DNA of 64,000 bases, taken from Solen grandis. Its lineage: Eukaryota > Mollusca > Bivalvia > Adapedonta > Solenidae. Under the pieces are notes generated by a model. The model saw nothing but the letters and a program-made list of their open reading frames with translations, was not told the DNA's origin and searched no databases. Made by a program: the position numbers and the translations under genes. Each line of letters starts with the position of its first letter. The first letter of the stretch is position 1. Where the stretch lies: positions 13,116,956 through 13,180,955 of the forward strand of contig CM037778.1 of NCBI GenBank assembly GCA_021229015.1. The letters are read 5' to 3'. Shown here one piece after another: positions 21,942 through 33,170 of this stretch.

Positions 21942-22078
21942 ATGTAAAATCAAGTGACCCCTGGGGCAGGGCCATGGTTTGAACAAAATTGGTTGAGGTC
22001 TACTAGGCCATGTTACACATCAAATATCTAAACTCCAGGCCTTGTGGTTTCTGACAAGAGGATTTTTCTAGTTAGTTG
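21942..22078 (+). mobile_element. HINE-like unit, right part of the element interrupted at 18,552
   Basis: CTATGTAAAATCAAGTGACCC resumes the unit broken at 18,552. It ends at TTTTTCTAGTTAG. From 22,079 to about 22,855 I see no gene or known repeat. Confidence 0.6.
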
Positions 22079-22855
22079 TGTGTGACGTAGTCACTCAAAA
22101 ATATAGTACCTACATTCTGGTGTTCCATTCTATACATTTTAAACCGAATAACCTCTTCATTTTGTATGAATGATCGACGGATTGAACAGAATTCTACAAC
22201 ACAGGTATGCTGAGATTCAGCCAAATTGTTGAAAACTCAATTTTGAGTAAAAAATAAATGTTTACGGGACACAATAATTGTATGTAGCATAAAAGCACAA
22301 AAGGACTATTTTCCTTATGATGTTACGTAACTTTCACTTTACCATGCCGAGGAGTATAGTTTCTTTCAATGCAAAGGTGGCTTGTGCCTGAATTTGGATG
22401 GTGGATGTGCAGGTTTTGGTTATTTAGTGGTGTTACAATCGTCCAAATAGAAAGCTTGAATTCCGATACAAATCCGTTTAACTTACTAATAAACACATCA
22501 GGCCATTTCAGATACATCCAAGGGTTATTTGTTGCTCTATATAGAATGTTTTTTATTAAGGACACAGTAAGGAGGCTCCGAGCAACTGATTTGCATCTAT
22601 AAATAGAAACTGTGCCGTCGCTCGCCAGTACAAATCAAAGCGCTGATAGTGCAAAGAGAACAGTATTGTTGTATTTCTTTTGTTTATTAAGTAAACTTAA
22701 TAAATGGGGGTCAAATTTTCACGCAATGCCTATAACCCCGTTTTAACGTTGCGTTAACATGGTCATTATAAGAAATTAAAGATGAACACACCATTTGTTT
22801 CAACAGACTGTTTACGATTAGCACTTTCCCACTCTTACTCTCCCTATTTCTCCCC

Positions 22856-23430
22856 AGAGTCATGATTAGAACAAACTTGGTAATGGTCCATAAGACAATA
22901 ATATCACACACCAAATATCTAAACTCCAGGCCTTGTGGTTTCTTACAAGAGGATTTTTCTAGTTTTTCTTTATCTAAGTCTATGTAAGATCAAGTGACCC
23001 CTGTGGTGGGGCCAATTTCGACCCCAGGGTCATGATTTGAACAAATCTGGTAATGGTACTTAAGACAATTCACCGGGTTTCTTACAAGAGGATTTTTCTA
23101 GTTTTTCTTTATATAAGTCTATGTAAGATCAAGTGACCCCTGGGGCGGGGCCAATTTCGTCCGCAGGGTCATGATTTGAATGTATCAGGAACCGTGCCGG
23201 AATAAGGAAACTGGCCATCCCCCTTTGGGCCACATTTTTAAAGGGATAAACTTTATTTTAGAAATAATGGTAGACAGCCAAGAGCAGACAATTTGTGCTG
23301 AATGAAATTTAATTCTGATCACTGGTTTCACAGAAGAATGTTGAATTTTCTACATAAAGTATATAAGGAAACTAGCTGACCCCTCTAAGGGCCTCATTTT
23401 TCAAAGGATCAACATTATTTAAGCAAATAT
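22856..23430 (+). repeat. Diverged HINE-like core units
   Basis: Two or three units with GATCAAGTGACCCCTG and CATGATTTGAACAAA phrasing run to about 23,180. They are followed by a second unit type (GGAAACTGGCCATCC, ACAATTTGTGCTGAATGAAAT) that recurs at 50,100-50,490. The ends are not recognisable. Confidence 0.65.
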
Positions 23431-23469
23431 ATATATATATTCCCCCCCCCCCCCCCCCCCCCCCCCCCC
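23424..23469 (+). repeat. (AT)n followed by a long C homopolymer
   Basis: A short AT run passes directly into about 27 C. Homopolymers of this length are unlikely to be assembled exactly. Confidence 0.8.
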
Positions 23470-24095
23470 GAGGTTCCTACATGGGATACCCCATTTATTG
23501 TCCCCCGTAATAGGTGCAGTTGAGGTCGGGGATCCATCCTCAGCTGACCTTACAAAGTTTACATACATTCGATTAGTCATTGTGAAATATTACAGGAATT
23601 AATGAATCTCTAATTATAAGTATCATGTAAAAACATTTTAAGAAGTTTGTGCATACAAGAGAAAAAGAACAACAACAACATGGTGAGGACAAAAAAACAA
23701 AAGAAGGAAATAAAAGTAATGTTATGCACCGATTATTACTTAATTTTCTATTTACTTTACTCTTTATTTATATTCAAATTTGTTTCTTTTGTTTCATTTT
23801 TAGAAATTCAACATTCTTTGTCATATTGCTTTAGATATGTATTCAGTATTCTACATATCAAATCTGTACTAGATTTTGAGCATATCATAAAAGAACGATA
23901 AATTTATTCCATTCAGAATTCCTGTTTTTACTGTTTCTTTCAATGTTTAGGTAAGAATTAATTAAGATTTTAAATCTTCTTTTCCAGTGATCAATAGATA
24001 ATTTTGTTTGTAAGCCATTTGATGTATATAATTATATATAATATTTAGTTTCAAGTAGAATAAGTTTCTCTGTTTTTGTCATTTAATTCCCAATG

Positions 24096-24386
24096 TTAAA
24101 AATAAATTGCTCTTCTGTGAAATCTATTCCAAATTTTTTTTTCTTTTAACCATATTTTAAATTTTGATAAAAATTCTTTTGTGTGAGGGCAAGACCAGAA
24201 CCAATGCATGATTGTTTCAGGTTGGTTACAGGAAAGACATAGTGTGTTCTCTACATGTTTCATTTTAAATAGATATTCCCTTGTAGCAATAAGTCTGGTT
24301 AATTCTGAATTGAAGCCATTGGAGGGATGTATTGCATTGTAGTTTAAATGGCGTTTGATATATCTTTTTCCAAGTTTCTTCATCAA
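24096..24386 (-). pseudogene. LINE ORF2 C-terminal zinc-knuckle region
   Basis: The frame reads FNSELTRLIATREYLF and then ENTLCLSCNQPETIMHWFWS followed by CPHTKEF. The spacing CxxC...H...C is the Cys/His motif near the C-terminus of L1-like ORF2 proteins. It belongs to the LINE at 23,990-26,890 and is cut off from the RT by frame breaks. Confidence 0.75.
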
Positions 24387-24906
24387 AGTGATAATGGTTA
24401 TTCTATTTATTTGTGAAGTAGGTTTATCGCTGTTATGAGAGAATATTTAATATAGATTTTTTTATTGTTTTCCACTCATTAGAAAAGGCCGTACATTAAA
24501 GACTAAAACTGGGGATGGTGTCTTACTTACTATATTAATATTGTTTTTCTTTAAGTATGTTTTGACAGACTTAATCAAACCATAATATTCGATATAGTTC
24601 ATTTTAATGTCAAAATTAGATATGATTTCGTGTATTGATAATTACCGTTTTCATCAAGTAAGTCATTAATCAAATTGAACTTTTTGTCATACCAGTTTTT
24701 ATTACTTATAGGTTTATTTCCTTGTAGAATATTTGGATTAAAAAGAAAAGAAGTTGAAAGTAACTCTTCCCCGTTATTTGGGGCCTTAGATATTAGTTTT
24801 GAGTATGATATCAGAACATCTCTCCAAAATTTGTTTTTTCAATTTTGTTGAAGTATTTGTGGCATATGCTTGTCCTTTAATTAAAAGATCAACAACCAAT
24901 ATTTTA

Positions 24907-25143
24907 TTAAAAAATAATATTTTCAATTGAAGTATGTTTTTCTTTAATGAATTTTGAAAGCCAACTTAATTTTGAGACTAAATTAGAATAGCGAATATTT
25001 AACATTTTTAGCCCTCCCTCACAATATTCTTTTGTTAATATATTTCTTTTAACTTTATCAGGTTCATCCCAAATAAATTTATAGAATTCTTGTTCTAAGT
25101 AACTGAATACATTTTCCTGAGGACTTGGAAGGGATACAAACAA
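24907..25143 (-). pseudogene. LINE ORF2 thumb/post-RT fragment
   Basis: EQEFYKFIWDEPDKVKRNIL and GGLKMLNIRYSNLVSKLSWL match the region that follows the RT palm in L1-like elements (FIW...K...GGL...N). It is a fragment of the same LINE. Confidence 0.75.
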
Positions 25144-25462
25144 ATAAGTAAGGATCGGTTAAGTAAGAGTTTTGATAACAGTTATTTTTCCAGTAGGAGA
25201 TATATACCTTTTTTCCCATGCTTTTATTATTTTGTCTATCCTTAATAGTTTGTCTTTAAAATTTATAAATGTTATTCTGTTTAAATCTACATCAAATGTG
25301 ATGCCTAATGATTTAAAAGTGTTTTATCCCCATGAAAGCTTCCATTTGGTTTTTATGGTTTTACTGCTATACTTATTTTTACCTATCCAAACGACTTGAG
25401 TTTTATCAAAATTAACTTTTAAACCGGAAAGACATGTCAAGTATGTAAGCTCATTTAATGAC

Positions 25463-25864
25463 TCATTCAAAGATTGTGAAGATCCATTTAAGAAACATAT
25501 TCATGTCATCTGCAAATTGAGACAGTTTATATTCTCTCTTATTTATATTTATCCCTTTTATATTCTTATTTTTCCTAAGTTTTATTGCCAATATTTCAGC
25601 GCAAAGAATGAAAATATAAGATGAAATGGGATCACCTTGATGGCAACCTCTGCCTTTGTAGAAAAAATCTGACAAGTTTCCAGCTTGAGCTACTGCAAGA
25701 TTAGCATTTTTATTCAAGACACTTAGCCATTTTATAATTGATTCACCAAATCTGAAGAAATGAAAAACTTTGTGAATAAAAGACCATGAGACCGAATCAA
25801 ATGCTTTTTCAAAATCAACTAAAAGTATTAGTGCAGATAAATTATTTTCTTCTGTATATTGCAT
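25463..25864 (-). pseudogene. LINE reverse transcriptase palm fragment
   Basis: The fragment carries LLVDFEKAFDSVSWSFIHKV (first catalytic Asp), GCHQGDPISSYIFILCAEIL, and FADDMN as the F/YxDD catalytic box. This is the RT core of an L1-like LINE that copies its RNA at a nicked target. The frame opens at about 25,864 and is lost just after FADDMN, so the enzyme is not made from this copy. Confidence 0.82.
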
Positions 25865-26072
25865 AATATCATAAACTAATCTAGAATTTTCACCTATATA
25901 TTGTCCAGGTATAAATCCTGTTTGGTCATTGTTAACAAGTGTAGGTAATACAGTTTTGATTCTGCCTGCTATAATACTAGAAGCTATTTTGTAAGCACAT
26001 TTTTAGAATAAACGTGATTTTTTTCCTTTAATGCAAGTTTAATCCTTGTCTTTGTTTTTTTTTCCAAAATTG

Positions 26073-26573
26073 TTAAAACTCTGAACTAAATCCATCACTT
26101 CCAGGATATTTGTTATTTTTCATTTTCTTCAAGGCTGTACTAGCTTCTAAAAAAGTAATTTTTCCTTCTAATTGTAAAGATTCACAATTATCTAATTTCT
26201 TAATATCCGAATCAGGTAAAATATCATCATGATTGTAGTCAATTAATTCATCATCTTTGTTGCTAAAAAGTTCCTGATAAAATAGTTTAGATTCCTTTAA
26301 TATATCTTTCTGATCAGTTATTAAGGTCCCATCTTCTTTTTGTAATTTTGGAATTATTTTACTAATGTAATTGCGTTTTTCTAAATTGCAAAAATATTTG
26401 CTTGGTTTTTCGTTTTCTTCTATTTGCTGAGCTCTTGATTGAATAAAGTATCCATGCATTTTATTTTTTCTTATATCTTCTAAGTTGCGTTTAAAATTTT
26501 TTTTTGAAGTTTTTCTTTTTTTTTTTTTCTTTATTTTTATATGTGAAATGGATTTTCCTCTTAATTCCATCAT
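26073..26573 (-). pseudogene. LINE ORF2 region between endonuclease and RT
   Basis: The frame contains RAQQIEENEKPSKYFCNLEK, the stretch KIIPKLQKEDGTLITDQKDI, and near its end ALKKMKNNKYPGSDGFSSEF. The last matches the KxxKSPGxDG entry to the RT fingers of L1-like elements. A homopolymer frame break separates it from the palm domain downstream. Confidence 0.78.
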
Positions 26574-26892
26574 AAGTGTTTAAAAAAAAAGTTGATCATT
26601 TATTGTAAACTGTATTTCACTGCTGGGTATTATTTGATCAATGTTTGAAAAATTGTAAATTGGAACTGCATATTGAGTAATCACCTCTTTAATTTTATCA
26701 TTAATTATCTTGAGGTATTCAGAATTTTTTAGTAGTGAATTATTAGGTTTCCATAATGTTTTCCACGCTTAATTGTTTGAAAGTTTAATTTAAGTGAGAT
26801 TATAGAGTGATCTGATCTATAGCTAGATTTTATTTGGCTTTGACTAACAGATGGTAAAAGAGTATCAGATATCAGGAAAAAATCTAATCTTG

Positions 26893-27411
26893 CTTAGCTG
26901 ATATCAGCCATAATCGAACTCAATGGAGATATAAAGGTCATAAACATTGTCATTAAGTTTGAAGATGATTGTTCAAGAAATATAGATGCTAGAGTGTAAA
27001 CAATGTGGAATCTAACATTTTTTTATATCAAAGGGGGCATAATTCCTGACTTAATTGGCTGATTTCTGCCATAATCATACTCGTCCGAGATATTATGGTC
27101 ATAAACATTGTCATAAAGTTTGAAAATGATTTTTCAAAAATTGAAGATGCAAGAGTGTAATAAAGTGAAATTTGACATTTTTTTATATTAAAAGGGGCAA
27201 ACATGTAACAAATTGTCCAGTATCAGCCATAATCAAACTCATCTGAGGTATAATGGTCATAAACACTGTCATAAAGTTTAAAGAGGATTGCTGATGATTT
27301 GAAGAAATGGAGGTGATAGAGTGTACCGTAAACACTAAAATTGTTGATGAAGCATGACAACACTCTTGGGGATCACAAAAGCTCACCCTCAGCTTTGCTC
27401 AGGCGTGCTAA
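26893..27411 (+). mobile_element. HINE-like element, 5' end lost next to the LINE
   Basis: About three units of roughly 155 bp are marked by CCATAATC...CTC and TCATAAAC. They are followed by the 3' hairpin GCTCACCCTCAGC/GCTCAGGCGTGC, closing CTAA. The 5' part is missing at the LINE junction. Confidence 0.72.
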
Positions 27412-27566
27412 AAAGTTACTTGAAAATAGTAAAGCTGATGACATTTAGAAATATAACCTATTTTTGATTAAGTTTAATTTACATGGCTAGCGATACGTAT
27501 GCGTCTACTCTACAGAATACTAAGATTTTTTTTTTTTTTTTGCCTATAACCAAAACAAACAACAAA

Positions 27567-27740
27567 ACAAGAGGCCCAAGGGCCATAGACGCTCACCAGA
27601 GTACATCTGCATTTTAAAATGAAACAATTGTTTTCTGTAACAAGGAATGTTTAACTGTGACTATTTTATGTGGTTCCTTTTGAGAGTGTCAATATGAGTC
27701 TATATGAAGGAAAAGGTTAAATCAGTAACAGTTGTTAATC
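27567..27740 (+). mobile_element. HINE-like 5' fragment (CAAGAGGCCC subfamily)
   Basis: It begins CAAGAGGCCCAAGGGCC with the variant motif CGCTCACCAGAG, also seen at 50,839. It is cut off by the next element. Confidence 0.6.
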
Positions 27741-27745
27741 TGGAA

Positions 27746-27893
27746 CTAGATGTGGGTGTTCCTCGGAACACTTGTGTCGCCTGCATTTAAGCATGTTTGA
27801 TGAAAGAATTGACTAGAAAATCGATCTTTTGACAAATTATTGATAAAGCATAATCTATTTTGTGAGGTACAAAATAACACAACACACATAGTC

Positions 27894-27966
<73 letters not shown>

Positions 27967-29105
27967 GGGAATAAAATATTCAAACAGTGCAATATGTAAT
28001 AATTTTCCCGAGCACTTTCGACTATACAGTCTTCATCAGAGGAGTGTCAGAATGACTATGAATTCAAAACATTAACTGTAAGAAAAATTATGACGTCATT
28101 AAGCACTTATGACGTTAATTATATATATGTTGCAAGTTTGTAGTCATCATTATCATTATTGAGTTATCATTCATGTGCACTGCACTCAGACCATTGAGAT
28201 CTATGAAGTTTCAAGTCAACACCTCAAATACGTTTCGAGTTATGCCCCAGACAAAAATTAAGTCTGAAAATCAACAAAGGGAAATAACTCAGAAAATAAA
28301 ACAGAGTTATTATTCTTATGCACTGCACTACAAACCATGAGATCTATGAAGTTTCAAAGCAATATCTCAAATACTTTTTATGTTATGCTCCTGACAAAAA
28401 TAAAGACTGAGAATCAACAAAGGACAATAACTCAGGAGAAAAGAAAGTGAGAGTTATCATTTATGTGAACTGCACTCCTCTTCAATGAGATCTATCTATC
28501 TATAAAGTTTTAAGTCAGCACCTCAAATACTTTTTGAGTTATGCCCTGGACAAGGGCAATAACTCAGAAAATATGAAAGTCAGAGTTATCATTCTTGTGC
28601 ACTGCACTCCACCTCAATGTGATCTATCCATGTTTTAAGTTTCAAGGTGATACCTCAAATACTTTTTGAGTTATGGTCCGGACAAAAATAAAATCTCAGA
28701 ATCAACAAAGGGTAATAACTCAGAAAATACGAAAGTCAGAGTTATCATTCTTGTGCACTGCACTCCACCTCAATGTGATCTATCCCTGTTTTAAGTTTCA
28801 AGGTGATACCTCAAATACTTTTTGAGTTATGGTCCGGACAAAAATAAAATCTCAGAATCAACAAAGGGTAATAACTCAGAAAATACGAAAGTCAGAGTTA
28901 TCATTCTTGTGCACTGCACTCCACCTCAATGTGATCTATCCATGTTTTAAGTTTCAAGGTGATACCTCAAATACTTTTCGAGTTATGCTCCGGACAAGAA
29001 AGTGTGACGCCGACGACGCCGACGACGACGACGCCGACGACGACGACGACGACGACGGACAAAGTGATCCCTATGTGTCTGCCATGCTATGCAGGCGACA
29101 CAAAA
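27746..29105 (+). mobile_element. HINE-like element of the GTGTCGCCTGCA family, 156-bp core units
   Basis: The 5' end CTAGATGTGGGTGTTCC is followed by the motif TGTGTCGCCTGCA. Six core units are marked by GTTATCATT...GCACTGCACT at 28,163, 28,305, 28,453, 28,585, 28,741 and 28,897. The last three are spaced exactly 156 bp apart. A (GACGAC)n tail covers about 29,005-29,057. The 3' hairpin TGTGTCTGCC ... GGCGACACA ends it, and its distal arm is the exact complement of the 5' motif. The GAC tail makes Asp runs in one frame, but no protein is implied. Confidence 0.87.
27899..27969 (+). repeat. Compound microsatellite (AT)n-(T)n-(G)n
   Basis: About 30 bases of AT repeat pass directly into a T run and then about 20 G. 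It sits inside the 5' part of the HINE-like element. Run lengths are unreliable. Confidence 0.85.
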
Positions 29106-30149
29106 AGCAGCCAAAACAATTTCAAGTACAGATAAATCGGAGTCAAAAACCACACAAAATACACCCTTGACTTGGAACAGTTAACTAGTTGTAAGTTGAT
29201 GGATTACATTTCTTTTTTGGGGAAAAACGTGCTTGCTTCCATTAAGATAAAAATATTTTAGACAACGGAGTGAAAAATCACACAAAAATACACCCTTAAT
29301 TCCGAACAGTTTAAAGTGACTTAAAACTGATTGTTGGAGGTTGATGGATCCGTTTGTCTCATATAGGACACTAAGGAAATTAATTACCGACAACTGCAAA
29401 AAATTACAACGTATATATATTTTCCGTCTTCAATAATGAATTTATATATTGTATTAAATAACCACTTTATGCAATTTCACTTCTTTAATATAGAATCAAT
29501 CTTCACGTGTTTCTGTTTTTTAAACTCAAAAGTATATAACTGTAAATCTTTAATTGAAACAGAAGTGCAAATAGTAAAATGGTAAGATGGCGGATTTGTC
29601 TTGATGACGTCACGTGAAAACAAAGGACATTTCCTTTGATTTTGATTAATTGTTAAAATTGTCTGAAAAACAAAGTAAAAATTAGCCAATTAACCCTAAA
29701 TAAACATCTATAACAATGTATTTTAAATCTGGCTAGCAGTTCTAAACAAGACGAATTTTAAATGTATCTTTTCATTGCATTGCAATGGCAACTAGAGTTC
29801 TGCTTAAATCAATATAAATATAATAAATAAGCCTCCCCTCGTATTGTTGCCGAGTTTACAACACACATCCAAATAATTTTGAATACTTTGTAGAGCTACA
29901 CCCAAGGATCATCTGTACCAATTAAAAACATTTTGAAACCCTGCAAATTATTAATCTGGAAGATGATTTATATTAATCTTGAAGTAGATGATTTTTGTTC
30001 TGTTTATTGCCATGGCAACCAGAGTTCTGCATGGATCATTTTTATTTGAGCAATTTTTGTAGACTCGCATCCAAAGATCATTTTTACCAAATTTTCATCA
30101 AATTCTGTCCATTGAATTTGGAGGAGATTTTTTTTTTTCCCTATATAAA
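29106..30149. other. No gene recognised
   Basis: This is AT-rich sequence. One local duplication (GTGAAAAATCACACAAAAATACACCC near 29,270 against AAAACCACACAAAATACACCC near 29,146) and some HINE-like phrases after 29,860 are visible. No splice-bounded coding segment was found. Confidence 0.5.
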
Positions 30150-30411
30150 ACAAGAGGGCCAAGATGGCCCTTTGTCGCTCACCTGAGAAAGATGATTGCT
30201 TAAGAAATAAAGATGCTTGAGTGTAAAAGTGAAATCTGGCTTTTTTTTATGGTAAAAGGGGCATAACTCCTGACCTGAATGGCCCATCTCAGCCACAATT
30301 GAACTCAATCGAGACATTATGGTCATTAACAATGTCAAAGTTTGAAGATGATTGCTAAAAAAGGAAGATGCTAGAGTGTAAACAACGTGAAATATGGCAT
30401 TTTTTTTATTA
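30150..30411 (+). mobile_element. HINE-like 5' fragment
   Basis: It starts CAAGAGGGCCAAGATGGCCC with TCGCTCACCTGAG. It runs for about one and a half units and is cut by another element at 30,412. Confidence 0.7.
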
Positions 30412-31781
30412 CAAGAGGGCCATGATGGCCCTGAAACGCTCACCTGAGTACCATTGCTTCAACTGAATACAAGGTTTTTAAACAGACAAGAATTCTGATA
30501 TAACTCAATCTTAAACATTTTAGCCCTGACAATACTACACACCAAATATAAAAGCACTGGGCCTTATGGTTTCAGAGGAGAAGACTTAGTGCAGGGTCAT
30601 TTATCTCCAAAGGGCCGCCATTTTGAAAATCTTGATAATGAACCATTAGATGATGCTACATACCAAAAATCTAAGCTATAGGCCTTATGGATTCATAGTA
30701 GAAGATTTTTTTTAAAGATTTTCCTATATAACTCTATGTTAAACAAGTGACCCCAGGTGCGGGGGCATTTATCACCATAGGGTCATGATTTGAACAATCT
30801 TGGTAATGAACCATTAGATGATGCTACATACCAAATATCTAATCTCTAGGCCTTATGGATTCATAGAAGAAGATTTTTAAAGATTTTCCTATATAACTCT
30901 ATGTAAAACAAGTGACCACTATTGTGGGGCGTTTTTCACCGTTTGGCTATGATTTGAACAATCTTGGTAATGAACCATTAGATGATGCTACATATGAAAT
31001 ATCTAAGCTCTAGGCCTTATGGATTCATAGAAGAAGATTTTTAAAGTTTTTCCTATATAAATCTATGTAAAACAAGTGACCCCTGGTGCGGGGGCATTTA
31101 TCACCATAGGGCTATGATTTGTACAATCTTGGTAATGAACCATAAGATGATGCTACATACCAAATATCTAATCTCTAGGCCTTATGGATTCATAGAAGAA
31201 GATTTTTAAAGATTTTCCTATATAACTCTATTTAAAACAAGTGACCCCTGGTGCTGGGGCATTTATCACCGTAGGGTCATGATTTGTACAATCTTGGTAA
31301 TGAACCATAAGATGATGCTACATACCAAATATCTAAGCTCTAGGCCTTATGGATTCATAGAAGAAGATTTTTAAAGATTTTCCTATATAACTCTTTGTAA
31401 AACAAGTGACCCCTGGTGCGGGGGCATTTATCACCGTAGGGCTATGATTTGTACAATCTTGGTAATGGCCCATAAGATGATGCTACATACCAAATATCTA
31501 AGCTCTAGGCATTGCAGTTTTGCAGAAGAAGATTTTCAAAGTTTGCATTTTTAAAATCTATTTTTAGCTCCTGTGACCTAATTATGCAATGGACCAGAAC
31601 CATTTATACAACTTTAGTAGAGCTTCATCCAAGGAACATTCCTGCAAAATATTTTTCAAATTGGCCAAGCTGTTTAGGAGGAGATGTTGTTTGAGGCAAT
31701 TGTTGACGCCGGATGCACGGACGCCGGACAAAAGGCGATCAGAAAAGCTCACCTTGAGCACGTTGTGCTCAGGTGAGCTAA
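30412..31781 (+). mobile_element. HINE-like element, complete, 165-bp core units
   Basis: The 5' end is CAAGAGGGCCATGATGGCCC with GCTCACCTGAG. Core units are marked by CCTATATAA at 30,723, 30,888, 31,052, 31,217 and 31,382, a period of 164-165 bp. The tail is a short GACGCCGG stretch. The 3' hairpin is GCTCACCTTGAGC / GCTCAGGTGAGC, closing CTAA. It is the longest intact member of this family in the window. Confidence 0.87.
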
Positions 31782-31857
31782 TAATAAAACTGTTTCCAAT
31801 CTAGGTATGAGGCACAGAATATATTTCGAAGAGCGAAAAAAAATCTTAAATGTACAC

Positions 31858-31882
31858 GATGATGATGATGATAATGATGATA
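31858..31882 (+). repeat. (GAT)n-type microsatellite
   Basis: GATGATGATGATGATAATGATGAT is visible as a short array. Confidence 0.8.
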
Positions 31883-32167
31883 CATGATATATCAAAAATA
31901 CATTTGTAGGGGAGTGTGCGGGCACACATGTGTGTGACTTATGGACTTATTTTTATATCACAAATGAGCGAATCATAGGGTATTCTTTAAAATATTTTGA
32001 TTGTTAAAACGACGAGTAAAATACATAGATTTTAAATAGACTTTTTTTTTTAATTTGTTCTTCCGATTGAAACCCATTGTGTCTACAAATCAAAATCTCT
32101 GCAAATTAAAATGTGTCTCGAAACCACATACATGATAACATTAATGACCATTAGCTCAAAATATAGG

Positions 32168-32206
32168 ATGAGAGAGAGAGAGAGAGAGAGAGAGGGGAGG
32201 AGAGAT
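32168..32206 (+). repeat. (GA)n microsatellite
   Basis: A run of GA dinucleotides degenerates into GGGGAGGAGAG. Sequence from 32,207 to 33,170 shows no gene I recognise. Confidence 0.85.
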
Positions 32207-33170
32207 GAATGCATATTTATGCGGAAGACACAGTGAATTAGTGCGGGAATGATACATATGCACACAATATAAATGTTATATCATAAATATTTAATAAAAT
32301 ATTAAATACTTTACATTTAAATAATTTTACAATAATACTTGGTCAAAAACATGGATACCATTACAAAATATTGAAAGCCCAACACATGATGATATTTCCC
32401 TACTTAATAAGAGACAATTAGTTATATATCCTTTACATGTAGTAATGCATGTGTTAGACAATCTGGAAACATGTCTGGAAAGGTGTGAAATAACTTTATA
32501 CAGTAGATTAACTGGGTGTAGTCAAAATGAGATATAACCGATTTGGCAACTATTTTATTCTTGTACTCAATTTACGAAACAAATCATATTAAACTGTATA
32601 CGCATGGCGGCATATGACATTTCTCACGAAAACCCGGTTAAACGGCGGCCTCTTCACTCATGGCATCTTTTCGACAAAGATAGCTTTTCGACCCATGTTA
32701 ATGTAAATGTATTTAATTGTTTAATTACCAAGGTCAATTTCCAACAACAATTCTTCGGGCTTAGGGCTTTTTAAAACAATAGCGGATTTTCCGAGCTTCT
32801 GGTTGAAGTATATGAAAACATATTTATATTAAATCTATACCTATGACAGTTACCTACTTGTAATATATACGAATATTCTAATCAGAAAATAGATACGGTG
32901 CTATTCTCCCACACTCACTCGCGTTCTTTTGATATTTGATACATCCAATAAATTATATATACATTTATTTTTGATGGGTTAAATGCAAAGTTTGAAAAAT
33001 GCCCGAAAATGACAGCGTACTAGATATTAGATGATTACTGGTATCATTTGTTTTTTTTAATGTGATTAATATCAAAACACATAATAACAAAGCATAATTA
33101 ATACATTTTTTATGAGTCCTCATTAGGAAAAAAATCAGTTTTTCATTACACGTGCTTAGGTTGTTATTGA

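Larger units (their letters stand above)
23990..26890 (-). mobile_element. L1-like LINE, 5'-truncated and broken
   Basis: Read on the minus strand, the element runs from the end of an endonuclease domain (26,890-26,760: RLDFF and SDHSIISLKL remnants), through an RT linker (26,573-26,073), RT palm (25,864-25,463) and thumb (25,143-24,907), to a Cys/His C-terminus (24,386-24,096). This order and the motifs fit the L1/Tx1 group. Multiple frameshifts separate the parts. It abuts HINE-like units at 26,893, which suggests the 5' truncation point. The 3' end is not sharply defined. Nothing else is seen between 23,470 and 23,990. Confidence 0.85.

Noticed and set aside
28829..29170. Asp-rich protein (ADDDDADDDD)
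   Set aside because: It is a translation of the GAC microsatellite tail of a HINE-like element.
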